Below are positions 9,402-17,607 of a stretch of 64,000 bases of DNA, one piece after another. Below the pieces are notes generated by a model. The model was not told the origin of the DNA, searched no databases, and saw only the letters and a program-made list of their open reading frames with translations. The DNA is from Corynebacterium sp. (lineage in GTDB: Bacteria > Actinomycetota > Actinomycetes > Mycobacteriales > Mycobacteriaceae): positions 1 to 64,000 of the forward strand of contig NZ_JAUNKC010000018.1 of the NCBI RefSeq assembly GCF_030532965.1, written 5' to 3'. Numbering within the stretch: position 1 is the first letter of the stretch; every line of letters begins with the position of its first letter. The translations under genes were made by a program, and so were the position numbers.

Positions 9402-10490
9402 ATGGTGAATCTTAATGCTGACCCGATTGAGCTGACCGCTGATTTAGTGAATATTTATTCTGTTTCCCACGCCGAAAAAGACATCGCGGATACGTTGGAA
9501 ACAGCCCTGAAAGAAATCCCCAATATTGAGGTACTGCGCCACCAGAATTCGTTGGTGGCGCGCACCAATCGGGGATTTTCACATCGGGTGATTCTGGCCG
9601 GCCATGTTGACACGGTGCCGACGGCGGACAATATCCCAGTCACGCGGGGGCTTGACAGTAACGGCAACGACACCTTATTCGGGTGCGGAACCGTCGACAT
9701 GAAGTCCGGCTTGGCGGTCTATGCCCACGTGTTCGCGACGCTCGCCAACGATCCCCGGCTGCAATTCGATCTGACCCTCATCTGCTACGAAGGCGAAGAA
9801 GTAGCCAGTGAATACAACGGGCTCGGGCTGATCCACGAGGCACACCCGGATTGGTTAGCAGGCGACGTGGCGTTACTGGGGGAACCGTCCGGTGCGGTGA
9901 TTGAGGCTGGGTGCCAGGGCTCGATCCGGTTGCGGGTCACTGCTCACGGTGTGCGAGCCCACTCGGCGCGAGCCTGGCTTGGGGATAACGCCATGCATAA
10001 GTTGGCACCGGTGATAACAAACATCGCACAGTACCAAGCCCAGGAGATATTGGTCGATGGGTGCCTGTACCACGAAGGCATAAACATCGTGCATTGCGAG
10101 TCCGGGGTGGCAACCAATACCATCCCCGATGAGGCCTGGTTATTTGTGAATTTCCGCTTCGCTCCACACCGCAACATCGACGAGGCGCTTACTCACCTGC
10201 TTGAAGTGTTGGACGTGCCGGATGGCGTTGATTATGTCATCGACGATGCAGTAGCTGCGGCGCGTCCCGGACTGGATCAGGAAGCCGTCGCTAAGCTTAT
10301 CGACGCCACCGGTGGCACGTTTCGGGCGAAATACGGCTGGACCGACGTTGCCCGATTTAGCGAATTGGGCATCCCAGCGGTGAACTTCGGGCCGGGCGAC
10401 CCGTCGTTCTGTCACAAGAAGGACGAACAATGCCCGACCTATATGATTACGGAAGTGGCAGAAACCCTCATGGCGTATCTCACCGCTTAA
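9402..10490 (+). CDS. dapE: succinyl-diaminopimelate desuccinylase DapE
   Basis: This M20-family metallopeptidase removes succinate from N-succinyl-L,L-diaminopimelate, completing the succinylase branch begun by DapD. In the 362-residue protein the first metal motif G-H-V-D-T-V-P lies near residues 67-73, the catalytic E-G-E-E near 131-134, a metal-site G-E-P-S near 165, and a late F-C-H-K near 344. The lid domain sits between the metal-binding halves. The gene heads a rightward cluster (LOG gene, folP2, gpgS) and is divergent from the dapD paralogue. Confidence 0.93.
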   Translation: MVNLNADPIELTADLVNIYSVSHAEKDIADTLETALKEIPNIEVLRHQNSLVARTNRGFSHRVILAGHVDTVPTADNIPVTRGLDSNGNDTLFGCGTVDMKSGLAVYAHVFATLANDPRLQFDLTLICYEGEEVASEYNGLGLIHEAHPDWLAGDVALLGEPSGAVIEAGCQGSIRLRVTAHGVRAHSARAWLGDNAMHKLAPVITNIAQYQAQEILVDGCLYHEGINIVHCESGVATNTIPDEAWLFVNFRFAPHRNIDEALTHLLEVLDVPDGVDYVIDDAVAAARPGLDQEAVAKLIDATGGTFRAKYGWTDVARFSELGIPAVNFGPGDPSFCHKKDEQCPTYMITEVAETLMAYLTA

Positions 10491-10515
10491 AAATAGCAAC
10501 TTGATTGGATAAAAT

Positions 10516-11298
10516 ATGACTCCTCGAATTACACCTTCTGACGTAAAAAAGCGGTTCCTACGCGGACCGGTCTTAGTGCGGGAATCCGGCGAAAGCGGCG
10601 GATCAACCTACGACCAACGCCTCCTGGAACTGGGGGCGGATCACGATTGGATGCACGCCGACCCGTGGCGGGTGCTTCGCATCCAATCGGAATTCGTCTC
10701 AGGTTTCGACGCTCTTAGCGAATTACCACGCGCAGTCACCGTTTTCGGATCAGCACGCATCAAACCAGACCACCCCTACTACGAATTAGCTCAAGAAACT
10801 GGCAAGAAGCTCGTCGAGGCGGGTTACGCGGTTATCACCGGTGGTGGGCCAGGCCTGATGGAAGCCGGAAACAAAGGCGCATTTGAGGCCGATGGCTTCT
10901 CGGTGGGCTTAGGGATCGAACTTCCCCACGAGCAGGGGCTTAATGAATACGTCGACATCGGAATCAACTTCCGGTATTTCTTCGCCCGGAAAACGATGTT
11001 CCTGAAATACTCCCAAGCATTCGTCTGTTTACCAGGTGGTTTCGGCACCTTGGACGAACTCTTCGAAGTTCTCTGCATGGTGCAAACCGGCAAAGTGACC
11101 AATTTCCCCATCGTGCTCATCGGCGTTAGGTTCTGGGAACCCATGGTCCAGTGGCTCAAAGACCGGTTGGTCGATGAAGGCATGATCGGCGAGAACGACC
11201 TCGACCTCTTCTTAGTCACCGATTCGGTTGATGAAGCGGTCGACCATATCGTCGCCACGCACACCGTCATGCGGGAAAACGGCAATCACAAACTGTAA
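10516..11298 (+). CDS. LOG-family protein (TIGR00730 type nucleoside 5'-monophosphate phosphoribohydrolase)
   Basis: The 260-residue Rossmann-like protein has the two LOG/lysine-decarboxylase-like signatures: G-G-G-P-G-L-M-E-A (near 113-121) and P-G-G-F-G-T-L-D-E (near 174-182). Members release the base from nucleoside 5'-monophosphates such as cytokinin riboside monophosphate; older databases called them lysine decarboxylases. The N-terminal 70 residues are an actinobacterial extension. It sits 25 bases after dapE and 3 bases before folP2, so co-transcription is likely. Its in vivo substrate in corynebacteria is not apparent from sequence. Confidence 0.85.
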   Translation: MTPRITPSDVKKRFLRGPVLVRESGESGGSTYDQRLLELGADHDWMHADPWRVLRIQSEFVSGFDALSELPRAVTVFGSARIKPDHPYYELAQETGKKLVEAGYAVITGGGPGLMEAGNKGAFEADGFSVGLGIELPHEQGLNEYVDIGINFRYFFARKTMFLKYSQAFVCLPGGFGTLDELFEVLCMVQTGKVTNFPIVLIGVRFWEPMVQWLKDRLVDEGMIGENDLDLFLVTDSVDEAVDHIVATHTVMRENGNHKL

Positions 11299-11301
11299 AC
11301 A

Positions 11302-12162
11302 ATGACCATTCGTAGCGCATTTATCGGCGACGACGGGTTGGCCGTCGTCATGGCGATTATCAACCGCACCCCTGATTCCTTCTACGACAAAGGAGCCACC
11401 CAGCTTTTCGACGACGCCCTCGCCCGCGCCGAAAAAGTCATCGCGGAAGGCGCGACAATCGTGGATATCGGCGGTGTTAAAGCAGGCCCAGGCGACTTTG
11501 TTAGCAGCGCAGAGGAAATCGACCGGGTGGTGCCGCTTATCGCCGCAGTACATCGCAAATACCCAGATATCGCCATCTCGGTGGATACCTGGCGTTCCGA
11601 CGTCGCCGAACCGGCAATCAAAGCCGGTGCCAGTTTGGTCAACGACACCTGGGCCGGACACGACCCGGAACTCGCGCAGGTGGCGGGACACTACCAGGTC
11701 GGGTACGTCTGCTCCCACACCGGGGGAGTGATCCCTCGCACCAGGCCATACCGGGTGCATTTCGACGACGTGGTAGAAAGCGTTATCAAGGAAACCACCG
11801 AACAGGCCGAACGTGCCGTTAACTTCGGTGTCCCCGAAGACAAAATCTTCATCGATCCCACCCACGACTTTGGCAAAAACACCCACCACGGCTTGCTCCT
11901 GCTCCGGCGAATTTCGGAGATAGTGGCCACCGGCTGGCCGGTGCTCATGGCGTTAAGCAATAAAGACTTCATTGGCGAAACGCTCGACCGAACCGTCGAC
12001 AAGCGAGTATCCGGCACGCTCGCAGCCACCGCTTGGTCCGCCCAGCACGGCGTCGCAGCGTTTCGCTCCCACCAAGTAGTCGAAACCGTCGACGTTATCC
12101 GCATGACCGCGGCGATCGCCGGAACCGTCCCACCGCTTGTCGCAACCAGGGGACTAGCATGA
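11302..12162 (+). CDS. folP2: FolP2, dihydropteroate synthase homologue
   Basis: The 286-residue TIM-barrel protein resembles the second dihydropteroate synthase homologue of mycobacteria (Rv1207 type) rather than the canonical enzyme. The pterin-binding D-V-G-G-E-S-T-R-P-G motif is replaced by D-I-G-G-V-K-A-G-P-G. The D-P-G-F-G-F-G-K segment reads D-P-T-H-D-F-G-K-N. N-R-T-P-D-S-F-Y-D-K-G and L-S-N-K are conserved in this subfamily. Because the p-aminobenzoate/pterin loop is altered, folate-synthesis activity is doubtful. The stop overlaps the gpgS start in an ATGA (12159-12162), implying coupled translation and a possible link to glucosylglycerate metabolism. Confidence 0.85.
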   Translation: MTIRSAFIGDDGLAVVMAIINRTPDSFYDKGATQLFDDALARAEKVIAEGATIVDIGGVKAGPGDFVSSAEEIDRVVPLIAAVHRKYPDIAISVDTWRSDVAEPAIKAGASLVNDTWAGHDPELAQVAGHYQVGYVCSHTGGVIPRTRPYRVHFDDVVESVIKETTEQAERAVNFGVPEDKIFIDPTHDFGKNTHHGLLLLRRISEIVATGWPVLMALSNKDFIGETLDRTVDKRVSGTLAATAWSAQHGVAAFRSHQVVETVDVIRMTAAIAGTVPPLVATRGLA

Positions 12163-12923
12163 GCTCGTCGATCTCCGTCGTCATCCCGGCGCTGAACGAA
12201 GAAGCAACCATCGCGGAGGTCGTCACCGCCATCCGTGCCGATGCCCCCGAGAGCCTCATCGAAATCCTGGTTATCGACGCGGACTCACGCGATGACACCG
12301 CCCAGCGTGCCAAAGCTGCAGGCGCAACCGTGTATAACTGGCGTGAGATACTGCCCACCATCGACGTGCGCCCCGGCAAAGGCGAATCACTCTGGCGAGG
12401 GGTCGCTGCGGCACGCGGAGAGATCATCGTATTCATCGACGCGGACCTTAACCACGTGCCGCCCAGGATCGTCGAAAAGCTCACCGCGCCTTACACAAAC
12501 CCCGACATCGCCCTGGTTAAAGCGGACTACTCCCGCAGCTTCGCCGGTGCCCCCACCGGCGGCGGCCGGGTCACCGAATTATGCGCCAAACCCCTGCTAC
12601 GTGCACTCTTCCCGGAATTGAGCGTTATCAACCAACCACTCGGCGGCGAATACGCAATACGGCGCAGCGTCGCGTCCGACCTGCCGTTCGTCGGTGGCTA
12701 CGGGGTGGAAATCGGACTGCTTATCGACGTCGCACACACCCACGGCACCCACTCGATCACCCAAGTTCCGCTCGGGGTGCGCAGCCACAGAAACCGCCCC
12801 CTAGAACAACTCAGCCCAATGGCCGACATAGTGGCGACAACCATCCTTACACGCGCCGGGTGTGATACCCAATCCTCAGTTTTTCAACGTCCTGCACTAA
12901 AGTCACTACCGACTGATAGTTAG
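12159..12923 (+). CDS. gpgS: glucosyl-3-phosphoglycerate synthase GpgS
   Basis: This GT81-type retaining glycosyltransferase moves glucose from a nucleotide sugar to 3-phosphoglycerate, giving the precursor of glucosylglycerate and, in mycobacteria, methylglucose lipopolysaccharides. In the 254-residue protein the GT-A start is V-V-I-P-A-L-N-E-E (near 8-16). The metal-binding D-A-D lies at 94-96, followed by L-N-H-V-P-P. A P-L-G-G-E-Y-A-I-R-R acceptor-side motif is near 163-172. It is somewhat shorter than mycobacterial GpgS at both ends. It is translationally coupled to folP2. Confidence 0.88.
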   Translation: MSSSISVVIPALNEEATIAEVVTAIRADAPESLIEILVIDADSRDDTAQRAKAAGATVYNWREILPTIDVRPGKGESLWRGVAAARGEIIVFIDADLNHVPPRIVEKLTAPYTNPDIALVKADYSRSFAGAPTGGGRVTELCAKPLLRALFPELSVINQPLGGEYAIRRSVASDLPFVGGYGVEIGLLIDVAHTHGTHSITQVPLGVRSHRNRPLEQLSPMADIVATTILTRAGCDTQSSVFQRPALKSLPTDS

Positions 12924-12935
12924 GAGAAGATAAGA

Positions 12936-13277
12936 ATGATTGTGGTTTCGTGGATCGTGCTTTTCGTCTTGGTGATCGTATGCGCCATCGTGTTTTTCTT
13001 TATCTTCGCCAACGTTTTTACCAGCGGAGAAAAACTGGAGCCAATGGAGTCAACCCCAGATGTCATAGCCAATAATCGGGCAGCCGTCGCCGCGGGCGAT
13101 ACGGAGGCGATCCGGTTTGATACCGTCAAACGCGGTTACCAGCCGGAGCAGGTTGATGCCTTGATCGTTGATTTGCTGGCCACCATCGACGAACTTCGGG
13201 CGAAAACTCCAGGTTATAGCCATCTTCGCCCGTCCCGTGCCGCCGAGCCGACCCGGGCGGAATTCCCTGATATTTAA
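12936..13277 (+). CDS. membrane-anchored DivIVA-domain protein
   Basis: The 113-residue protein has one N-terminal membrane helix (about 4-28). After a short linker comes the DivIVA/Wag31-type segment A-I-R-F-D-T-V-K-R-G-Y-Q-P-E-Q-V-D (about 65-81), then a helical stretch and a disordered tail. Such proteins cluster with gpgS and the DUF3117 gene in mycolata and are thought to act in polar growth or division, but this one has no known role that I can name. GGAGA lies about 9 bases before the ATG. Confidence 0.75.
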   Translation: MIVVSWIVLFVLVIVCAIVFFFIFANVFTSGEKLEPMESTPDVIANNRAAVAAGDTEAIRFDTVKRGYQPEQVDALIVDLLATIDELRAKTPGYSHLRPSRAAEPTRAEFPDI

Positions 13278-13417
13278 CCCGAGTACATACAGTGATTAAG
13301 CGCACCATTTCGCTGACCAAACAAAAGACTGACAAAACAGTTAAGATATGTAGTAATGCTGTGTTTTGCTTTCAGTGGGAAGGCAAGCAAAAACAAGTTG
13401 GGAATGGTGAAGAATAA

Positions 13418-13588
13418 ATGGCTGCTATGAAGCCTCGCACCGGGAATGGTCCAATGGAAGCGGTCATCGAAAGTCGAAAAATCGTCATGCGGATTCCAAC
13501 CGATGGCGGGGGACGACTGGTGATTGAACTTAATAAAGAGGAAGCCGCCGAGCTTGGCAGCTTGCTCACCGCGGTGGCTGAATCTTAA
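13418..13588 (+). CDS. DUF3117 small protein
   Basis: This is a 56-residue ORF of the highly conserved actinobacterial DUF3117 family. It contains M-K-P-R-T-G-x-G-P-M-E near the start, then I-V-M-R-I-P-x-x-G-G-G-R-L-V, and an acidic helical tail E-E-A-A-E-L. Function is unknown. Its position between the DivIVA-like gene and the methyltransferase matches other corynebacteria and mycobacteria. A TATGTA -10-like box lies near 13347. A terminator-like hairpin follows directly. Confidence 0.85.
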   Translation: MAAMKPRTGNGPMEAVIESRKIVMRIPTDGGGRLVIELNKEEAAELGSLLTAVAES

Positions 13589-13602
13589 CCCACTTGAACC
13601 TT

Positions 13603-13636
13603 GGGTTCGTCGATGTTTATAGGCGAATCCTTTTTT
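13603..13636 (+). terminator. terminator after DUF3117, overlapping an alternative hairpin
   Basis: GGGTTCG at 13603-13609 pairs with CGAATCC at 13624-13630 (one G-U pair) and is followed by six T. The GGGTT arm can instead pair with AACCC at 13587-13591, giving a mutually exclusive upstream hairpin. Confidence 0.65.
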
Positions 13637-13667
13637 CATGTCGTAAAACTTCAAGGAGTAACCCGCA

Positions 13668-14537
13668 GTGCTTGCCGATATCATCGACCTTCTCGCCGAC
13701 CCCATCGATGGCACCCCGTTAACCGGGGTCGATGGTTTCAGCCGGTTAGTATCCGAATCAGGACACTCATTTGATGTGGCAAAACAAGGCTATGTCACCC
13801 TCGCTGGCGGTGCCGGCCTGCGGTACAGCGGTGACGATCTCTCCATGATCCAAGCGCGGGAGACCTTCCTATCCTCCGGACATTTCGCGCCTTTCGTCGA
13901 GGCGGTGTCGACCACGGTTGCCCAGGTTTTCGATGAATCCGGCATGCCTGACGATGCCGAACCCGCAATCGTCGAGATCGGGGCCGGAACCGGCTATTAC
14001 TTGTCCCATATTCTCGACTCCATCCATAATTCGCGCGGAATTGGCATTGACGTCTCGGTTCCAGCGGCCAAGATTTTAGCGAAGTGTCACCCCCGGGTTG
14101 GTGCAGTGGTTGCGGACGCCTGGGCGCGCCTGCCAATTAAAGACGAAAGCGTGGACGCCATCGCGGTGGTCTTCGCCCCGCGCAATGCCTCCGAATTTGC
14201 CCGGATTCTCAAACCCGAAGGCGAAGTCATCGTCATGACCCCGCAGGCTGGGCATCTGGCGGAGCTGCGGGAACCGCTAGGAATTATCGACGTGGAAAAG
14301 GGCAAAATCGACCGGATGCTTGAGCAAGCTTCAGGCCATTTGGTGCCGGTGACAGAACCGGAAACCATCGAGTTTGTCATGCAGCTAGACCAAGACTCCA
14401 TCGCCACCCAGATTGGGATGAGCCCATCGGCCCGACACATCCACCCCGATATCCTCGCCGAGCGCATCGCCACCTTACCCGCCACCATGGCTGTGACCGC
14501 GCGTGCGATGATTACCAGATTGGGCAAGGGGTCATAG
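13668..14537 (+). CDS. RlmA-like SAM-dependent methyltransferase
   Basis: The 289-residue protein resembles the 23S rRNA guanine-N1 methyltransferases RlmA(I)/RlmA(II). The SAM-binding motif I reads V-E-I-G-A-G-T-G-Y-Y (near 104-113). A Q-A-R-E-T-F-L-S-S-G-H-F-A-P-F block (near 61-75) matches the Q-x-R-R-x-F-L-x-x-G-x-Y-x-P segment of this family. The N-terminal zinc-binding cysteines of classical RlmA are absent. The start is GTG 13668 with AAGGAG nine bases upstream. Substrate is an inference; macrolide- or tylosin-type resistance cannot be claimed. Confidence 0.7.
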   Translation: MLADIIDLLADPIDGTPLTGVDGFSRLVSESGHSFDVAKQGYVTLAGGAGLRYSGDDLSMIQARETFLSSGHFAPFVEAVSTTVAQVFDESGMPDDAEPAIVEIGAGTGYYLSHILDSIHNSRGIGIDVSVPAAKILAKCHPRVGAVVADAWARLPIKDESVDAIAVVFAPRNASEFARILKPEGEVIVMTPQAGHLAELREPLGIIDVEKGKIDRMLEQASGHLVPVTEPETIEFVMQLDQDSIATQIGMSPSARHIHPDILAERIATLPATMAVTARAMITRLGKGS

Positions 14538-14545
14538 TTGACAGG

Positions 14546-15073
14546 ATGAATAAAATCATCGTCGCTGGGGTTTCCGGCGCTGGTAAGAGCACTTTATGTA
14601 AAAAGATTGCTGCATTAACCGGGATTGACTACACAGAGCTCGATAGTTTGTATCACGGTCCGCATTGGACAGTGCGGGAGAGTTTCATGGCAGATGTGGC
14701 TGAAATGGTACGTCGCCCTAGCTTTGTCTGTGAGTGGCAGTATCCGCACGCACGAGAATTACTTGCCGCCAATGCCGACGTATTGATTTGGCTTGATTTC
14801 CCATATTGGCGGGTGGTATTCCCGCAATTGATGTATCGGACAATACTTCGAAGGCTTACCGGTGAACCATTATGGTCAGGAAACCATGAACCACCACTAT
14901 GGCGAGTTTTTGTGGATTCCGATCATGTAATTCGGTGGTCCATTAAAACCCGACACGACTTGGGACACCTTATCAAAACAACAATAAATAAGTACCCGCA
15001 ACTGAAAGTCGTTCGGCTTAAAAACCATTTTGAGACACAGCGCTGGTTGGATTCGGTTATCATGAAGCGATGA
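14546..15073 (+). CDS. small P-loop kinase (adenylate/shikimate-kinase-like, FlaR/topology-modulation type)
   Basis: The 175-residue protein has a Walker A G-V-S-G-A-G-K-S-T at residues 8-16. A D-S-L-Y-H-G-P-H-W segment follows where FlaR-type proteins have L-D-x-x-x-W. Later come L-I-W-L-D-F-P and R-R-L-T-G-E-P-L-W-S-G-N. This pattern is typical of uncharacterised small nucleotide or sugar kinases annotated as DNA topology modulation proteins. The true substrate is unknown. Its stop overlaps the start of the serpin-like gene (ATGA, 15070-15073), so the two are probably co-translated. Confidence 0.65.
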   Translation: MNKIIVAGVSGAGKSTLCKKIAALTGIDYTELDSLYHGPHWTVRESFMADVAEMVRRPSFVCEWQYPHARELLAANADVLIWLDFPYWRVVFPQLMYRTILRRLTGEPLWSGNHEPPLWRVFVDSDHVIRWSIKTRHDLGHLIKTTINKYPQLKVVRLKNHFETQRWLDSVIMKR

Positions 15074-16023
15074 AAACGCCGATTGACCTTTACCAACTAG
15101 GACACAAGATTCTTCAGTCAGAAAGCGACAATAGCGTTGTCAGCCCGGTCGGGGCGGCGGTGGCACACGCTGCCATCGAAACTGAATGCAATCTGATTGA
15201 TTACCTTTCTGTGTGGCGGCGGTGGTCAGGCACACCAACCACGCAGCCGGGGGAGACGCCGGTGGTGGCAATAGCAACCAGGATTCTCCACATACCTGAG
15301 ATTAAGGCTCCCGATGGTGTATCTTCACCCGAGGTTGAGGTGACGGCAGGGGAAATTACCCAGGAAGAATTAGACCGGTGGGTGCAGAAAGCCTCCGCAG
15401 GATTGATTACGCGGTCAGCGATAAAACCCGGCCCGGATGTGGAGAAAGTCGTGCAGAACGCGGTGGTGTTTGCAGCCACGTGGCAGTACCCATTCCACGC
15501 GGCTGATACTTTCCCAGAAGAATTCACTACCGCTAACGGTAGCGTGGTTCGCGTGCCCATGATGCGGCGCGATTACGCGTTAATCCCGGCGCTGAAAACT
15601 CCACGGTGGCAGTCGGTTCGGCTAGATTACACCGACGCCGGGTTGGCCGCCTTTATCCTCATGCCGCAAACCTGTGAGACGGTGTCGGCAGAAGACCTTC
15701 TCCACGCGGTAATGGAAGTGAATGCCGCCGAGGAAATACGCGTAGATTTGCGTCTACCTCAGGTCGAGCTGGAAAGTACCACTGATTGCAGCGTGCTTTT
15801 CGACGACCCCACCGCCCGCGTCGATCAGGCAATGCAACAGGCCATGCTGCGGGTGGATGAAGAGGGGACTGTCGCTGGGGTAGTCACCGAAGTGGCGATT
15901 GCCGCCATGCTGCGCGACCCGGTGGAACGTTTCAGTTTCGACCGGCCGTTTTACGTGGTAATAGCCGAAACCAGCGGCCTTCATCCGCTGGTCATCGGTT
16001 ACGTGGCTAATCCGGCTGCTTAG
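15070..16023 (+). CDS. compact serpin-like protease inhibitor
   Basis: The 317-residue protein shows several serpin landmarks in order. N-S-V-V-S-P-V lies near the start (serpin N-x-x-x-S-P). V-V-Q-N-A-V-V-F-A-A-T-W-Q-Y-P-F is near 136-151 (serpin x-x-N-A-x-x-F-x-x-x-W-x-x-P-F). The hinge D-E-E-G-T-V-A-G-V-V-T-E-V is near 265. The end, F-S-F-D-R-P-F-Y-V-V-I plus I-G-Y-V-A-N-P, corresponds to F-x-x-x-H-P-F and G-R-V-x-N-P. It is shorter than most serpins (about 350-400) and has no signal peptide, so it would act inside the cell unless exported otherwise. The P1 residue cannot be fixed by eye. Partner proteases are unknown. Confidence 0.7.
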   Translation: MKTPIDLYQLGHKILQSESDNSVVSPVGAAVAHAAIETECNLIDYLSVWRRWSGTPTTQPGETPVVAIATRILHIPEIKAPDGVSSPEVEVTAGEITQEELDRWVQKASAGLITRSAIKPGPDVEKVVQNAVVFAATWQYPFHAADTFPEEFTTANGSVVRVPMMRRDYALIPALKTPRWQSVRLDYTDAGLAAFILMPQTCETVSAEDLLHAVMEVNAAEEIRVDLRLPQVELESTTDCSVLFDDPTARVDQAMQQAMLRVDEEGTVAGVVTEVAIAAMLRDPVERFSFDRPFYVVIAETSGLHPLVIGYVANPAA

Positions 16024-17471
16024 CGGATTACTCCTTCATCGATTGCATCAAGATAGTCATTCATGAGGGACATTGTTGGGGTAATCACATCGTAGTGCTC
16101 TACCTCAACACCCTTGGTGTGGTGAATGATGAAGTCCTCGCAGGTCCCGGTGAAATACACCCGGCTAGCCAATGCGACCTGACCGCCATCGGCGAACACC
16201 TCCACCGTGGAACCGTCGGTGACAATGGTGATCGCGTCAGTATCACCCTCGCCTAAGGGGGCTACCGCCACCGCGTCGCCTGAGTGATGGGAATTCATGG
16301 AGCGATCTAATTCCAGATGGTCGCCGAAATGCGTGATGGTCGCGGCAACCTGGCCGATGGAATCAATCAGCTCCACTGTGAGCGATTCGCCAGCTGGGGC
16401 TTCAAAAACGATGGTGAAAACCTTTGCGTGGTCGGATTCTTTGACGGCGTGAATCAACCCGGATGCGGGCGTTTGATACAACACCCCATCCTGTAGTGTC
16501 ACCCGGCGAGGCAGCGACAAACAATTAGCCCATTCTTCCCGAAGATAACTTTCATGCTGGTGTCCGTCATCAAGCCGCCCCACCCCATTCATCAAACCAA
16601 AGAGATGGGCGTGGTTGTAGCATGTTGTGGGATCTGGGGTACGGCAATACTGGTTGGTATTCCGAGGTCGTGTGAAGTCATGTCCGTGATCGATTCGGCT
16701 AAAAGGCTCGACCACGGTGAAAGTAGTTCCGGAAAGAGTACCCACCAAGTAGCCAGAAACGTCGACTCCATTGTGCTCAATGGTGACGATGAGGACGTCG
16801 AAAAGCTCGTTTCGAACCTCATCGCGCAACCTGATAATCCGGGGCGCGACGATACAGGCATCGTCAATTCCGGTGTCACCTTCGAAAGTCAGTGGGCCTT
16901 CCAATTGCCACACCACGCCATCGCAGGAACGAAGAATCACCAGCGTTGGGTCTTCCGCGCTGCCAGTGACCGCCAGCATGAGCCAATCTTGATGTCCACA
17001 TTCCCGGTCAGAATTATCCTGCCAATCTGGAACAACACAAGGGGAGCGGAACCTGCTTAAGCCCGCCTGGTCACCCACGACTTCGCCCAACCGCTGCACA
17101 TTGGGGTCAATTTCCCACGGAATGTCACTGACCGTCTCAGTGGTGGCTACGATGTCACCAATCTTTGCGGCATGAATGCTGCGACCGGAGTCAGTGACTG
17201 CCGTGAAATACAACATGACATCGTCACCAATCGTGACGACTGAACCTGCTCGGAGATCAACCTCCCCAGCATCGGGGGCAAGCACGTCATCGCATTCTTC
17301 AAAGACAAAGGGTTCATCCTCAGCGAATTGGTGTGCCCAGCGCGCCCCTTCGGTGTCGCGCGGCCGGAATTGGTGGAAGATGTGCCAACTGTCGCCGTCG
17401 AAAAGCGCACCCGCAGGCGCATCCAAGATTCCAGTTCCGGGCGTTACGTGTAATTCAGGGCGGTGTGTCAT
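16020..17471 (-). CDS. GH32/GH43-clan five-bladed propeller protein, probably degenerate
   Basis: The 483-residue protein resembles sucrose-6-phosphate hydrolase/levanase proteins. The N-terminal G-I-L-D-A-P-A-G-A-L-F ... W-H-I-F-H-Q-F-R-P matches the W-x-N-D-P-N-G ... Y-H-L-F-Y-Q-x-x-P of GH32. An R-F-R-S-P stands where R-D-P is expected, and the C-terminal 130 residues form a beta-sandwich-like module. The Asp of R-D-P is replaced by Ser and the E-C motif is not recognisable, so hydrolytic activity is uncertain. No signal peptide is present. Start ATG 17471 is preceded by GGAGAG. The 3' end overlaps the serpin-like gene by 4 bases. Confidence 0.6.
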   Translation of the reverse strand: MTHRPELHVTPGTGILDAPAGALFDGDSWHIFHQFRPRDTEGARWAHQFAEDEPFVFEECDDVLAPDAGEVDLRAGSVVTIGDDVMLYFTAVTDSGRSIHAAKIGDIVATTETVSDIPWEIDPNVQRLGEVVGDQAGLSRFRSPCVVPDWQDNSDRECGHQDWLMLAVTGSAEDPTLVILRSCDGVVWQLEGPLTFEGDTGIDDACIVAPRIIRLRDEVRNELFDVLIVTIEHNGVDVSGYLVGTLSGTTFTVVEPFSRIDHGHDFTRPRNTNQYCRTPDPTTCYNHAHLFGLMNGVGRLDDGHQHESYLREEWANCLSLPRRVTLQDGVLYQTPASGLIHAVKESDHAKVFTIVFEAPAGESLTVELIDSIGQVAATITHFGDHLELDRSMNSHHSGDAVAVAPLGEGDTDAITIVTDGSTVEVFADGGQVALASRVYFTGTCEDFIIHHTKGVEVEHYDVITPTMSLMNDYLDAIDEGVIR

Positions 17472-17607
17472 CTGGGGGATCTCTCCTTGTACAGAAATGA
17501 GAACAGCACGTCAGCCCCGAGGGTAGTAGCAAACTGAAAATCATGCAGAAGGCCGGGGGCGACCACCGTAAAAAACCACACCTTCGGTGGTCGCCGACGT
17601 GGGAAAA

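Noticed and set aside
11212..11889. Minus-strand open frame of 225 codons
   Set aside because: It is complementary to folP2, and the protein has no recognisable motif and an odd composition. folP2 is clearly the real gene.
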